A stretch of 64,000 bases of DNA from Siphonodentalium dalli (taxonomy: Eukaryota > Mollusca > Scaphopoda > Gadilida > Siphonodentaliidae): positions 34,632,106 through 34,696,105 of the forward strand of contig CP136063.1 in assembly GCA_032622095.1 (NCBI GenBank), in the 5' to 3' direction. The position numbers and the translations under genes were made by a program. Positions 29,444-40,989 of this stretch are shown here, piece by piece. How positions within the stretch are numbered: position 1 is the first letter of the stretch; each line of letters opens with the position of its first letter. The notes under the pieces were generated by a model. That model was not told where the DNA came from, ran no database searches, and saw nothing but the letters and a program-made list of their open reading frames with translations.

Positions 29444-30660
29444 CAGGGTTGTCAATAGGTACTGGTACCGGTACCGGAACCGGCGGTAATCAGGAATTAA
29501 AACGGTACCGGTTCGGACGTCGAGTACCGACGGTTCTCGGTACTGATTGTTGATTTCTATTAATATACCTCTTGACGAATGTATAAAAGGGTTGAGTAAG
29601 CAGCTCAACATAAGGCCAAACCCAACTGCAATGGGTTAACGTGATATCGTCAGCACATTCAAACATCAAAGGCACAGTGTGCCGAACTATGACAACTTGT
29701 CACGAAATTGACAGAATGCAACATTGTGTGGGAGCTTGTGATGATTGTATTTCTTTGATGCGGCCGGAATGCCGCCGGATGCAAGTCTGCAGTGTTCTGC
29801 ATGTGCCGTTTCGAGGCATTATTTGAGAGGAGTCTGTTACTCTGTCAAGTTGTGTTTGACCTTTTACGAATTACGATGGCTTCCAGGAAATCTAGTCACG
29901 TCTGGGATTATTTTATCCCACACGAAAATGACTCGATCGCAGAAAGCCAGATGCGCCGAATACAGTACTGTAATAGCCAGATCGAAGGGAAGTACAACGG
30001 GAATGAAAAAACATTTGTCGACAAAACACAAAATATCAGTGGAATCGGAAGTTCGGACAAGTGGTCAAGGTTCGACTCCAAAATTTAAACAGACGCCATT
30101 GACCCCATTTATCCAAACTAAAAGGGAAAGTTTACCGGAACTTTTAGGAAAACTGGCCGCTGTAGACAGAATTTGGGTGACATCATTTATGAAATTACAA
30201 ATTTACAAGTTACAACATGCGAGAAATAGGGCAGCATTATGAATTATGGCCGATTAGTGAGTTCTCTAATTAATTACCACACAAATAATATGGTGTACCG
30301 TGAGTCTGACACCGTGTGATCGTCACTACCATGTACCATACAATATGATACAAGCCTACAATGTTAGCCGACCCAGTAGTCAAACATACCTATCTACATT
30401 CGTTCCACTCAGTATTCCGTCTTTTAAAAAATCCTCCCCTTGCGACTTGCCGAAAACCGCCGCAGACAACAACTTATTTTCGTTGTTTGACTAAACCTCG
30501 AACTTAACGAATAATTGATGATGGAACCCACGAAACCGAAGTTATTTGCAGTATAAAAGACCACTCAATGAGTACCGATACCGACGCGGTTTGCGGTACT
30601 GAACATCAGTACGGAACCGGTACCGAAAGTTGTGGTACCGTTGGTACTTTGACAACCCTG
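29444..30660 (+). mobile_element. Non-autonomous hAT element with GGTACCGG subterminal repeats
   Basis: Termini CAGGGTTGTCAA and TTGACAACCCTG are classical hAT ends. The flanking 8-bp sequences (GGACGGGT at 29,436; GAATGGGT at 30,661) match at six of eight bases, an aged duplication. Subterminal DNA is packed with GGTACCGGTACCGG motifs on both sides (29,458-29,545 and 30,568-30,645). It encodes only the BED-finger N-terminus of a transposase; the catalytic region is missing. Confidence 0.85.
29876..30242 (+). pseudogene. BED-finger N-terminus of hAT transposase, frameshifted
   Basis: ATG 29,876 starts MASRKSSHVWDYFIPHEND, the aromatic W/F start of a BED finger. The finger finishes in another frame with CAEY...GSTTGMKKHLSTKHKI (about 29,950-30,040), giving a C-x2-Y in place of C-x2-C and the H-x4-H pair. 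The text then runs on with linker sequence to 30,242. The RNase-H-like catalytic and hAT dimerisation domains are absent. Confidence 0.75.
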
Positions 30661-30669
30661 GAATGGGTG

Positions 30670-31472
30670 CTTCAAGCTCTCAAACTTTTGGGAATTTCCA
30701 GCCTGACATCTCCCATAAAGTCAAAATTTGTGCCCCATTACAACAGTTTAACATGAAGTCGGCAAATATGGACTGTTGGTTTAAAAACATACTAGTTGGA
30801 AATTAAAATCAAATTATGAGAACTATTCATATAGTGAGTCTAAGTGTGGTTTAATGATGTCTTATTTTTGGTGTGAAAATCTAATCTACCGGGTACAACT
30901 AATGTTGTATCAGAAATGAAATTTTCAAGAGGAATCTATATATTATTATAACAGTAGCATACAACATAGATACAGGTAGTGTGGGTGGGGGAGCTATAAC
31001 TCTTACCTCTGCCCCTAGTTGAACAAACATGAATCCCCATGTATGAGATCTATTCATCTAGTAATTTTAAACAGTGGCTTTTAAGAGTTGAAGTTAATTG
31101 ATTTTCCAAAAAATGACCCCATTGGAACAGATCTGAACATGCCGCCCAAGGACCCTGCATACCAAATATAAGCTAAATAGACTTGAAGGTTCTTGAGAAG
31201 TAATAGTTGTTAGAATTACTATGGAGGGAGAAATTTACGGCCCTGGCATCCCTCCCATTTGAACGTGAGTCACCAACAGGTAAGGATTTCATATGGATCT
31301 CGAGAAGAAAACAATTGTTGACGGATTGGATGGACAGACCAATGGATGGAAGGACGCTCTGACAGACCGAAAGTTGCAATCCAACAACAGCAATATACCT
31401 CCATTGTTTGTTCATAATTAGGTATAATGAGTTCACATAGATAAGTGGTTGTTAAGAAAATATTGGAACAGC
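30670..31472. other. No gene; fragment of a GACGGA-type repeat
   Basis: 31,110-31,400 resembles the repeat at 32,930-33,298 (CATACCAAATATAAGC; TGAGAAGTAATAGTTGTTAG; GACGGATTGGATGGACAGAC). The rest is AT-rich without features. Confidence 0.5.
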
Positions 31473-31906
31473 CAAGCCTGAATTCAGTGTGTCTGAAGTC
31501 CCCAAAGAGTGAAAGTAGTGATGCTATTCTGATAGGTGGGATAGCATCACCAAATTCACAATCTGGGAACCTAATTTTACTTAATCCCCAACTGCTATGG
31601 GAGACCTAGGGACAGATAGAAATTCTCCAGCTGAAGTTGGCAATATATGCACAACCATTGGGCATCTCAATTATGCATTTTATCTTCTGCAAATTAGGGG
31701 ATATAGAATCTGAACAAAAGGGAAAAAAAGCAGCTAAAAATGTCAATTTGAGACTCTAGATACTTCCCAGAAGATGAGGCCTAAGCAGAATGAGGTCCTC
31801 AGAAGGTGTATTTGGTGATGCTAGCCTGCTGTGTGGAGCGACATAATTAAATTCACCCTCTGGGGACCTCATTCTACAAATGCCAGACACTCTTAATTCA
31901 AGCTTG
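31473..31906. mobile_element. Aged relative of the CAAGCCTTG MITE
   Basis: Ends CAAGCCTGAATTCAGTGTG and its degraded complement CTTAATTCAAGCTTG are present. It contains AGAATGAGGTCCTCAGAAGG and CACCCTCTGGGGACCTCATT as in the element at 27,540-27,773, with extra sequence in the middle. No intact 8-bp duplication remains. Confidence 0.65.
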
Positions 31907-32370
31907 GAGAAAATGAAATTAATCTGATTTTAATGACCACTGAGTGATAATGTAAACAACAAGGGTGCTTCATTGATAACACCATTAATCTCATTTAAAT
32001 TATGAATGACATGAATTACACTCTCTGGGGATGGATAGCACTATGGCATAGCAGTTGTTATCTATCCATCTGGCACTGTTTTATATACATGTGTCTATCA
32101 GAGCACATGGGTGACTTGCTGTAGTGAGAATACAAGGATATTAAAGTAATTTACTGAACATTTCTGTACATCTGTCTGTTCCTGCTTTCTCCCAAACCCC
32201 TGATTTCAACCAAATATAGTGGAGTGACTAGAGGTACCTCCCCTCCCCCTCCCAAAGATGTAATGTCATAGGTTCTTCAAAATTTTAATGAGTTTTTTCA
32301 TTATTTAATTTAAAAATAAAATATTTTATTTAATAAAAGTTTTTGTTTTTTGTTTTTGTTAAATTGAGCA
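31907..32370. other. No feature seen
   Basis: AT-rich; ends in poly-T and GTTAAATTGAGCAA, a scrap of the R1 leader. Confidence 0.45.
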
Positions 32371-32379
32371 ATAAGTTAA

Positions 32380-32910
32380 AGGTGGATTATCTCTTTGTAA
32401 ACATGTATTATATAGTTATCGAGGGGATAAAATATTAGATTTGAATCGAAGACTCCTGTCCGGAACTGCTTCTATCCATTAATATTAATTTTATTTCGAA
32501 TATTTTCTGGTCTAAAAAGGTGTGTTTGTTCAGCTAACGAACAATAGTGGTTACTGTTAACAGAGACCAGAAATTATATTGTCCAATTTTGTCACAAATA
32601 AACGTTAATTATACTCATTATCGCTTATATCTGTGGAACAAAACAATACAAACAACCAATCTGTGACATTGACATTAGTTGCGTAGCCATAGGAACAGCC
32701 CAGTGCTCTATATCGCAATACGGTCTCATCCGAATGGTCGGTTCTAAAAATAGTAACATAAACGGGCCCCGATTTAATATTCGAAATAAATTCAATATTA
32801 ATTGATAGAAACTTTTCTGGACATAGGTCTTCAGTTCATATCTATTATTTTATACCCACGCAACTATTTAAAATTTGTTATTTAAAGAGATAATCCATCT
32901 TTAAATCGAA
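32380..32910. mobile_element. Foldback element F1 with ~150-bp inverted arms
   Basis: The left arm (32,380-32,525: GATTATCTCTTT, GACTCCTGTCCGGAA, ATTAATATTAATTTTATTTC) is the complement of the right arm (32,765-32,905). The middle holds AGTGGTTACTGTTAACAGAG. Partial copies are at 1-245 (right arm), 33,465-33,575 and 47,060-47,700; the last carries a MITE in its TTAA. Non-coding. Confidence 0.75.
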
Positions 32911-32929
32911 AAAAAATAAAAACTTCAGA

Positions 32930-33298
32930 TTTATGTTCATAGCCCCACCCACATTTGACCCAGTGACCTCATTTGAACAAATCTGAACCACAGTCACCCA
33001 AGGTACCCTCATACCAAATATGAACCCATTCGGCCCGACAACTTCAGAAAAGAAGTCGTTTTAAGAATTACTATGTGAAAAAATAGTTATGGTCCTGACA
33101 TCAAAACTATTTGACTTGGTGACCTCATTTGAACAAATCTGAATAAGAGTCACCTAGGGAACATCCACACCAAATATAAACCCAATCGGTCTGATTGTTT
33201 CAGAGAAGATGTTTAAAGAATTGTTGACGGACGGACGGACGGCGGACGAGTAGTGATGACTATAGCTCCACCGGAGACTTCGTCTCAGGTGAGCTAAA
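32930..33298 (+). repeat. Dispersed repeat ending GGTGAGCTAAAAA
   Basis: It contains two tandem blocks with GACCTCATTTGAACAAATCTG (shown here as its parts GACCTCATTTG and AACAAATCTGAA), then GGACGGACGGACGGCGGACG, and the tail TCCACCGGAGACTTC...CAGGTGAGCTAAAAA. Repeats of this form are widespread in mollusc genomes (recalled, not searched). Non-coding. Confidence 0.7.
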
Positions 33299-33299
33299 A

Positions 33300-33734
33300 A
33301 CACATGGAAAATTCTTCCATGGGTAAATCATGTAACTACCCTCAGACATTTAATGATAACGATACAGAGCTATCAGACCGGAACATAATAGCCGAAAAAT
33401 TCAATGACTACTTTTGAGGCCTATTTAGATGCTATCATTTTGCATTTGTCAAGTTCAGATGGTTCTAATGGCTAATCGATAGAAGCATTTCTGGACAGGA
33501 GTCTTTGATTCAGATCTAATATTTTATACCCCGGTAATTATATAATACATGTTTACAAAGAGATAATCCACCTCTAAGAAATTTGGCCGATTATTTTAGA
33601 CATTCAGACCAATTTTACTCCACATGCAGGGAACTGTTCAGGGAAATCCTGAAATCGAAATAAAGCCTAAACCTTGAATTAAAGACATATTATGGACTTG
33701 TTCGGGTGCGTGAAACTGGTAAGATAGTACTCAT
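33300..33734. other. No gene; F1 fragment
   Basis: 33,465-33,575 is a fragment of the F1 right arm (AGAAGCATTTCTGGACAGGA, AGAGATAATCCACC). The rest has no recognisable content. Confidence 0.5.
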
Positions 33735-33960
33735 GTGCAATGCCAACTGTGGGAATGTGGTATTCTACTAACATCGCCGAAAATCTCAAAGAAATCGACC
33801 ATACCACTCCTTAGATATCACTGTCTGAACTACGCTTAATTGTAAATATTTACATCTCGATTCGGGACGCAACAATCGGCGATAAACTAACGCCAATGAT
33901 TTCGCCATCGAGAGTCATTGCATTGAATTAATATATAATAATGACGGTGTGTGTGCTGTA
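33735..33960 (-). repeat. Repeat pairing in inverse with 57,955-58,190
   Basis: Shared on opposite strands: CATTCTACTAACAT, TCAACCATACCA-type sequence, TTCGATTCGGGAC, CAACAATCGG(C/T)GATAAACTA and GATTTCGCCATCG. At 57.9 kb the same block abuts a decayed transposase, so it may be transposon end or untranslated sequence. Confidence 0.65.
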
Positions 33961-34069
33961 CATTTTGATTAATATTCGTCAAAATAACTACTTGGAACAA
34001 GATTATTCTCCATTTCTATTTGATCACCCAACCGGAGTTTTAAGTACAAAAACAGGATCAAGGTTCTAA

Positions 34070-34455
34070 AATACAGGTAATACATGTATAATCCGGATTA
34101 TTTCATTTTGCACTTACATGTGTGTTTAAAAATGTGATTTGGGACATGGTATATCAGCTGCTGGATTAATACCCCGGTAACTATATAATACATGTATAAT
34201 TCGGATTATTTTATTTTGCACTTACCGGTACATGTGTGTTTAAAAATGTGATATGGGACATGGTATATCAGCTGCTGGATAAATACCGGGTAACTATATA
34301 ATACATGTATAATTCGGATTATTTTATTGTGCACTTACATGTGTGTTTAAAAATGTGATATGGGACATGGTATATCAGCTGCTGGATAAATACCCCGGTA
34401 ACTATATAATACATGTATAATTCGGATTATTTTATTTTGCACTTACATGTGTGTT
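34070..34455 (+). repeat. ~105-bp tandem satellite, block 1
   Basis: About 3.5 units share ATATAATACATGTATAATTC, GGATTATTTTATTTTGCACT, TTACATGTGTGTTTAAAAAT and GGTATATCAGCTGCTGGAT. Unit starts are near 34,081, 34,191, 34,294 and 34,402. A second block is at 37,840-38,070. Confidence 0.9.
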
Positions 34456-34721
34456 TAACGAGAGGCCGATCACGATCGGCAGATGTTAACCCATCCCTTG
34501 GCGATAGTAAATTACTATGATCGGAATCATAAATGAGAGTTTTAGTGTTGAATTATACTGAGTATACTGTTATGTCCTATTATAGACAAATGTACATAAC
34601 ACAAATTATTGGAATGTATGGGTCACTCGCATTTATATAAGAGATTGCACTGGTACAGCTAAACCACAACAGCCTTGGGTTAAATGTGAAAGGTGGCCTG
34701 GACATGGAATACTTGGGTTAA

Positions 34722-36926
34722 CCCTTTAGCGTTCAGAGAGCCCCAGAGCGCCCGGAGTTTTTGGAATTTTTTCGGTCATAGTTACAACAAAAATATTGCA
34801 TTATAACACAACAAAATTATCTTATTTTTAATGTAAACAATAACATGGATGTTACATTATTAATATTTATGTTTTTGTTGGGTTTTGTGGTAGATTTTGT
34901 ACAATTTAATCGACATTTCATAATAAAACGAAAACTGCGTCGTCGCGGTGCTATTTTTCAAGTCGACTAAATCAATGTACTCGCAATTGTGATCTGTGTA
35001 CAGCCATCTAATATAGTTTTATTCTACAGATTTTTATTTACAAACTTTATTTTTATTTCTAATAGAATATTTATTTGACTTCTTTATGTTTTTGACCTAT
35101 TAATAATATGCAACTGAATTAAAAAGACCAATATCATGATTTGACCAGCGAAGCAAATACAGTTCCGAGTCAACTCAAAGACACCTGCGCTGTTGCAGTG
35201 TTGGGTGTTACTAAGGACGCCGTGTTGTTCTAACTCTTTTTGGCCCTAGAAATGTTCTCAAATAAAACTGTCATTTGATTTGATTTTTTCCCTCATTCAT
35301 CACAAGATCATATGAATAATATTTTATTTTAACACACTGAGTGAGCAATTTTGAGAATTCAATAAAGTTTCATTGGAAAGTTCGACAACATTTTCGATTT
35401 TCTCTTCAGTTACACGTCCCAACGTCACGCCAATTCAGCCCAATATTGTGGGCACGGGGATTGCCTGGATTAGTACCCAAATAAATTATGTTGTTAAAGC
35501 GCATTGACAAATACATAATCTTGAGTATATTCTCCACACTATAATCGAAAAATACAAAGGAATGGACACATGATTCAATCAAAATGGTTTATTTAAAAAA
35601 CACTCCTGCCAAGAAACCCCCACTGATGACGTGCGCAAAAAATATGTACCTACAGTAAACACGTGTTGTTGGAAACTGGGGCGCACAACGGGGACTGTCA
35701 TTTATCATGGCTATAACTATTACCCATTCGGTAATTCATAAATGACATTCATTGCAAATTCAAACAGAATATATCTTAGATTTAGTATTAGTATCAATTG
35801 ACCATTTATCGAATGTTGTCATTGAACTTATTGATCAGCTGATGACGATGAAAAAATCTAGAAACCTTGTCGACGTCATAGCAGCAATGATAAAATACTG
35901 TAGCACAAATTTAGGTGCATCGGCCGTTTTGTTCTCTCGTTTGATTAATACAATTATTATTCTGCGCGCATTGACAATTACATAATCTTGAGTATATTCT
36001 CCACAATGTAATCTAAAAATACAAAGGAATGGACACACGATTCAATCCAAATGGTTTATTTAAAAAACACTCCCGCCAAGAAACGCCCACTGATAACGAG
36101 CGCAGAAATTTGTACCTGCGAACACGTGGTGTTGGAATGTGGGGCGCACAATGGGGACTGTCATTTATCATGGCTATAACTATTAGCCATTCTGTAATAC
36201 ATAAATGACATTCATTGCAAATTCAAACAATATATCTTAGATTTAGTGTTAGTATCAATTGACCATTTATCGAGTGTTGCCATTGCACTTATTGATCAGC
36301 TGATGACGATGAAAACATCTCGGAACCTTGCCGACGTCAGCGCAACAATGATAAAATACTGTATAGCACAAATGTGCATCGATCGGCCGTTTTGTTCTCT
36401 CGTTTGATTAATAAAATTATTCTTCTCCGCGCATTAACACTGTCAAATACTCAAGTAAATTGGCCATATCATGATGTGAAAAATCAAAGAAATGACATTG
36501 TATAACATTAGTTACTTTTATTTGAACACAAGAGTTCACGAGACAAACTCGGCTATTTTTAAATTGAAAGTGCGCAAATGCGCAAATCAATCCCGAATAG
36601 TGCTGCATTTACCGCGAATTACTTATCGGCACTGTCTTGTCATTTTATATTGAATATGATTACTAAAAATTTCACTAAGAGAAAGCACTTTTCTCGATCG
36701 TAAGATACAATGTAGGGACGAAAGAATTGTTTAATTTATTAATTGCACAAGATATGTGCGGTGCGAATGTATTGACTGCAATGTCAAGGTAAAAAACCGG
36801 TGCGCCAAATTGAAGTAAACAAAAAAACACGTGCGTTGTAATCGATGGCACAATGTTGACTAGTTTGGACTAATAATGTTGGCTGGAGGTAATGACGTTT
36901 TAGTCATATTACTGTTGGGTAAAGGG
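34722..36926. mobile_element. 2.2-kb TTAA-flanked, piggyBac-like non-autonomous element
   Basis: TTAA lies at 34,718-34,721 and 36,927-36,930. Termini CCCTTTAGCGTTCAG and (complement) CCCTTTACCCAACAG match at 11 of 15 bases. No transposase was found. Most of the interior is a ~465-bp direct duplication. The right terminus resembles the family-H MITE, so a chimeric or coincidental pairing is possible. Confidence 0.5.
35497..36440 (+). repeat. Tandem duplication, ~465-bp units
   Basis: Unit 1 starts near 35,499 (GCGCATTGACAAATACATAA), unit 2 near 35,964 (GCGCATTGACAATTACATAA), and a third begins at 36,428 (GCGCATTAACACTGTC) but decays. Shared markers are GGACTGTCATTTATCATGGC, CTTATTGATCAGCTGATGAC and GGCCGTTTTGTTCTCTCGTT. 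A 77-codon frame in unit 1 is not conserved in unit 2. Confidence 0.9.
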
Positions 36927-36930
36927 TTAA

Positions 36931-37440
36931 GAGAGTCCAATTTAAGTTTAGAATAATAATGTATCAAATTCTACCCACAATATAGTATACAGATAAGCCA
37001 GGTCACTGCTGACCCATTAATATCAATTATATAGCAGAGCTGTCAACAACTCACAAGAATTGTTTATGTTGAACACTGACTTCTCTATTAAACCAATAAC
37101 AATTATAATGACCACAGACCATCTGAAGATATCACTCTACAGCACAGATGTCCAGGTCTACTGTTAATACCATGTGATGTTTATTGTTGAATCTTTATTT
37201 TAAATTAGATACCATAGCTTTCTTTATCAGATTATTTGCACATCAATTGGCATAAGAGACATCAGAAAATAATATAGCCTTATCAATAGCTAAGTAGTCC
37301 AAAGGCATGGGATGGAATTGATGAATTGGGTTTAAAGTCGCTCCAAACAAATTTACACAAAGTTATGGACCGATTTAAACCAAATTTGTTGTGGTGACTC
37401 GGGGCACCCTTGGCAGAGTTATAATGGTGTTAGTTTTTCA
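36931..37440. other. No feature seen
   Basis: AT-rich; no coding or repeat signal recognised. Confidence 0.5.
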
Positions 37441-37539
37441 AATTTTGTTACTTTAAAAAAAAAATAAAAATTATTATTTAAACAAAATATTTTATTATAT
37501 ATTATTTGTATTTATATATCCATATTCATATTATTTTTG

Positions 37540-37840
37540 TTAAATTGAGCAAGGAAATCAATTTAAATTTTTTTTTTTTTTTGAGTGAAATATATTTTTT
37601 CGAAAAAGGGCTATAACTCAGTTAAAAATAGTCGGATCAAACCCATATTCGAACTCGATCTGTCTTTTATGCTGAGAAATTCATATACAAAATTTGGTTC
37701 CGATCAGATATAAAATTTTCGAGTTATCGCACCATGCGTAAAGTGTCTACAGACAGACAGACGGACGGACGGACTAACGACGAGTGGTTGATCCGGACAA
37801 CGACACTATGTTTACCATACTATGGTATGGGTAAACATAA
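37540..37840 (+). repeat. R1 copy
   Basis: A full-length R1: GTTAAATTGAGCAAGGA, GGGCTATAACTCAGTTAAA, TTCGAACTCGATCTG, AAAGTGTCTACAGACAGAC, GACGGACGGACGGAC and ACCATACTATGGTATGGG. It joins directly to the satellite at 37,841. Confidence 0.85.
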
Positions 37841-38070
37841 AAATGTGATATGGGATATCAGCTGCTGGATAAATACCCCGGTAACTATATAATACATGTA
37901 TAATTCGGATTATTTTATTTTGCACTTACATGTGTGTTTACAAATGTGATATCAGCTGCTGGATAAATACCCCGGTAACTATATAATACATGTATAATTC
38001 GGATTATTTTATTTTGCACTTACATGTGTGTTTACAAATGTGATATGGGACATGGTATAAATGCTGGATA
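37841..38070 (+). repeat. ~95-105-bp tandem satellite, block 2
   Basis: About two units of the 34-kb satellite, starts near 37,885 and 37,979. Confidence 0.85.
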
Positions 38071-38074
38071 AATA

Positions 38075-39087
38075 CCTTTAGGTTACACTCGTGTAAATAT
38101 GTGCCTTAGGCTTTAAGGACTTTGTTAACCCAATTTTCCCCAAATTTAATGGAGTCCAAAATAAAGGTTTATGTTCACTTTTATTACTAATCACAGTAAC
38201 CAAACCCATGGATGCTACATTTTAAGAGTATAATTCATGGTAGATTATGTTAGAAATTCAAAATGTGAAATTTATGGAAGTTTTTAAAATTTATTTTTTC
38301 GAACCCAAAATCAACAAACACAAAGAGCATATCTAAGAAAAAAATATGGGTATGTGTACTGAACACTGAAGAATGATGAACAATAAAGATATACTCACAT
38401 TTCTTCAGTTTTATTAAGATTTTTGGCTTGGAAGCAGTTGTTTACAAATGGTAGCTTTCATTGCTCAGAAAAGCTATTTGGGAACGGAATTTGATGGGTC
38501 AAGATAATGTTCACTCAAACCTGCAGGGATTATGACCAGCCAGTGCTGTACTTTATCCTGACTCAGGATGATTGATGACCTAGATTCTGGGTTATGGGGT
38601 ACACAGATTGGGGATTACACAGTTCTTTTGTCAAGAGAATCACAACACACCACTGTCCACAGATATTAACATTAACTGCCAGCTCACTACAAGCGATGTC
38701 AGGTAATCACACTTAAAATGTCTAAAAAGCCACAACAGACTTCACCTTTAATGAATGGGCATCTTGGCAGCTGAAGTTTGTGGGAGAACGATTCTTTGAA
38801 TTTGTGTTCACATTTTTCTTTCAATTCATGCAACCAATCACACCCCAGAGTGTTTTAACTCTGATACGTTTCACTCCTCCTGCAACCACATGGGGGCGGC
38901 CTATCGTATTTACACAAGCGTAACTGCCGTGGATTGGCCTTGGGGTTAGGGATTTGTAATATGAACTTGAAATTAAATTGCCAAATCCTAGCATCTTCAA
39001 GTCCAAGCAAATTCAGGCATAAATTTGTTAATTTTAATTGATTAGTATACTTTGGCTGGTTCAGGGAATGACCATGGGGACAATGGC
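38075..39087. other. No gene seen
   Basis: Begins with a 25-bp scrap of R4 (GGTTACACTCGTGTAAATAT). The frames at 38,821-39,103 on the minus strand show no recognisable domain. Otherwise AT-rich. Confidence 0.45.
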
Positions 39088-39545
39088 TCATGGGCAGAAC
39101 CATCTAACATCTTTCTGAAATCCATGCTGCAATGGGTGTACTTGGATAAGATCTGCTGAAAAGGTTTCAAAACGGTTCAAAATAAGTTTCTCAAAAATTG
39201 TGTACAGGACAGGGAGCAATGTAACAGCACGATAAATATCAAATTGTCTTTTTTTATTTATTGCCTCCCTTGAAAAGCGGTACCGGTACCACAAGGCCGA
39301 TTTTGGCTCGTGCCTGTGGTCAGACATGGTTGAGTTCAACTATTTTAGACATTAATGCTGTAACTGAGCTATGCAGGTGTGTTCCATCATAAATTATATG
39401 TTCGTAACATAAGGTGTCTAATCCACGAGTCTTGCCTTCTTCGGCATTTTACAGTACGCATTGCACTTCATCAATAGACACATTCAAACATAAATCTGCG
39501 TCAAAGTTTTATATCCGTGCAATGAGCGTATGTTCTCTATTTCAG
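39088..39545 (-). pseudogene. LINE reverse transcriptase fragment, 3' part of a split LINE
   Basis: On the minus strand the text reads NVSIDEVQCVL, then EEGKTRGLDTLCYEH (the K-x-G-x-D linker before RT), then IGLVVPVPLFKGG, then YRAVTLLPVLYTIFEKLIL and HPLQHGFQKD, the RT fingers region, with frame changes. The catalytic palm is missing. The LINE is cut at 39,545 by the Mutator-like element and its upstream part lies at 46,389-46,600. Confidence 0.8.
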
Positions 39546-39891
39546 GGTATACACACATTTCCCCACCGGACATTTCCCCACTTTCAAAAGTGGACATTTC
39601 CCACCCGGACAATTACCCACCGGACATTTCCCCACCCGGACATTTATCCACCGGACATTTCCCAACCCTGCTAATAAAATGCAGACATCAAAGAATGTTT
39701 TGACTGATCAGTGAAGCCTGGTCAGTGAGGCCATCTAAAGCGATGTCAACTCAGCCGATGTAATGTTTTGACAGACATGAATGCGTGTTTTGACAAACAT
39801 GAAAGAGTGTTTTTACGATGTTTTTAAAAACAGTTATCAGCAGCACGCAACATTGCCATGACAGCGACAAGACAGCTATTGATGCCATTAA

Positions 39892-40133
39892 CCCTTTGAG
39901 TGCCAGGTCGATTTTTGTATCAACCCATATACCCTGTGCCAATGCATTCTCTTATATATGCGAGTCGACCATAGGTCGCCTCGCATATATAAGAGAATGC
40001 ATTGGCCTAACAATTTTTTTTTTTTTTTTTTTTATACAATTTTTTACAATTTTAATAATTTATTCTTATATTCTTTGACAGACTTATTGTGTAGATTTAG
40101 GGCCGATCAGATCGGCCCGTGGCACTCAAAGGG
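39892..40133. mobile_element. TTAA MITE, CCCTTTGAGTGCCA termini, with hairpin H
   Basis: TTAA at 39,888-39,891 and 40,134-40,137; termini CCCTTTGAGTGCCA and TGGCACTCAAAGGG. The interior carries the CCAATGCATTCTC hairpin (39,943-40,008) and GGCCGATCAGATCGGCC. At 242 bp it is a piggyBac-type MITE sharing the hairpin but not the termini of the 47-kb element. Confidence 0.9.
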
Positions 40134-40139
40134 TTAAAG

Positions 40140-40496
40140 CCCATATTGACATCAAGTGAAAGACAAGTTAGCAGAATATCCACTACCAGTACGCGTGGCA
40201 AAACCGAGACCGTATCGGGTATCGAAAGATGGTTTCCAGTTGATGTTTGGAATGTCCACGATGCCACAGTTGACAACAGATCCCGCACCAACAACATCTG
40301 TGAATCGTGGGTCAACGGCCACATCCACCTCGTCGGCCATGACCAGCCCGGATTATGGTTGTGCACTTGTCGGCACTTCAGAACAAGCTTCATAAGCTGT
40401 GTGTGGAATTCGACAGTGGCAAGAAGAGTATGGTCGATTTCCTCGACATCGTTGGCCATTCGATCAGAGTCAAGAAAGATTAAGTGTTGTTGTTAA
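40140..40496 (+). pseudogene. C-terminal fragment of MULE transposase
   Basis: The frame reads FPVDVWNVHDATVDN then RTNNICESWVNGHIH and HDQPGLW. W-N and RTNN-x-C/V-E-x-W-H/N with a following H-P are hallmarks of the C-terminal part of animal Mutator-like transposases (recalled). The DDE core upstream is not found; a MITE lies 5' of it. Stop at 40,496. It identifies the outer element, and agrees with the 9-bp duplication. Confidence 0.65.
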
Positions 40497-40989
40497 GTGT
40501 ATCGTTACTATTTATTGTTATTGCTGTGTATATGTATATAATTTCGTTCATTGAAATAAATCTGATTTTAACACACATACCCATAGTATGAGTCAATATA
40601 CCACATGCCCATAGTAACAGTGGGTAAATGTCCGGTGGGGAAATGTCCGCTTTGATATTGAGTAGGGCTATTTTGATATAAATTTAGAATTTTACATCAC
40701 TCTACATCACACTGGAACTTCTCATTTTATTGGTTGATATATTTATAATACACGTCAGTATACATGACCTTTGAACTTCTCAGTTTAGGTACCCATAATT
40801 CCTATCTGGTATATAAGCATTCGTGCCCACATTTTCCTCACCATTCGAATATTTTGACAGATCAATTTGGAGATCAACTTTTCGACTTTATAAATTATAA
40901 TATCGATATTCGATCATACTTTAAATTAACGTTGAATTTATTTAATGATTCGATCCAAACGAGAGTGAGCAGTAATCGATTATAACGAA

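Noticed and set aside
35752-35985. Plus-strand frame of 77 codons
   Set aside because: Not preserved in the second copy of the tandem unit, so not under coding constraint.
38821-39103. Minus-strand frames next to the LINE fragment
   Set aside because: They show no RT motifs and could not be joined to the LINE text; left unannotated.
40097-40459. Minus-strand frame of 120 codons
   Set aside because: It overlaps the transposase fragment with the RTNN motif on the plus strand and begins in repeat sequence; no domain seen.
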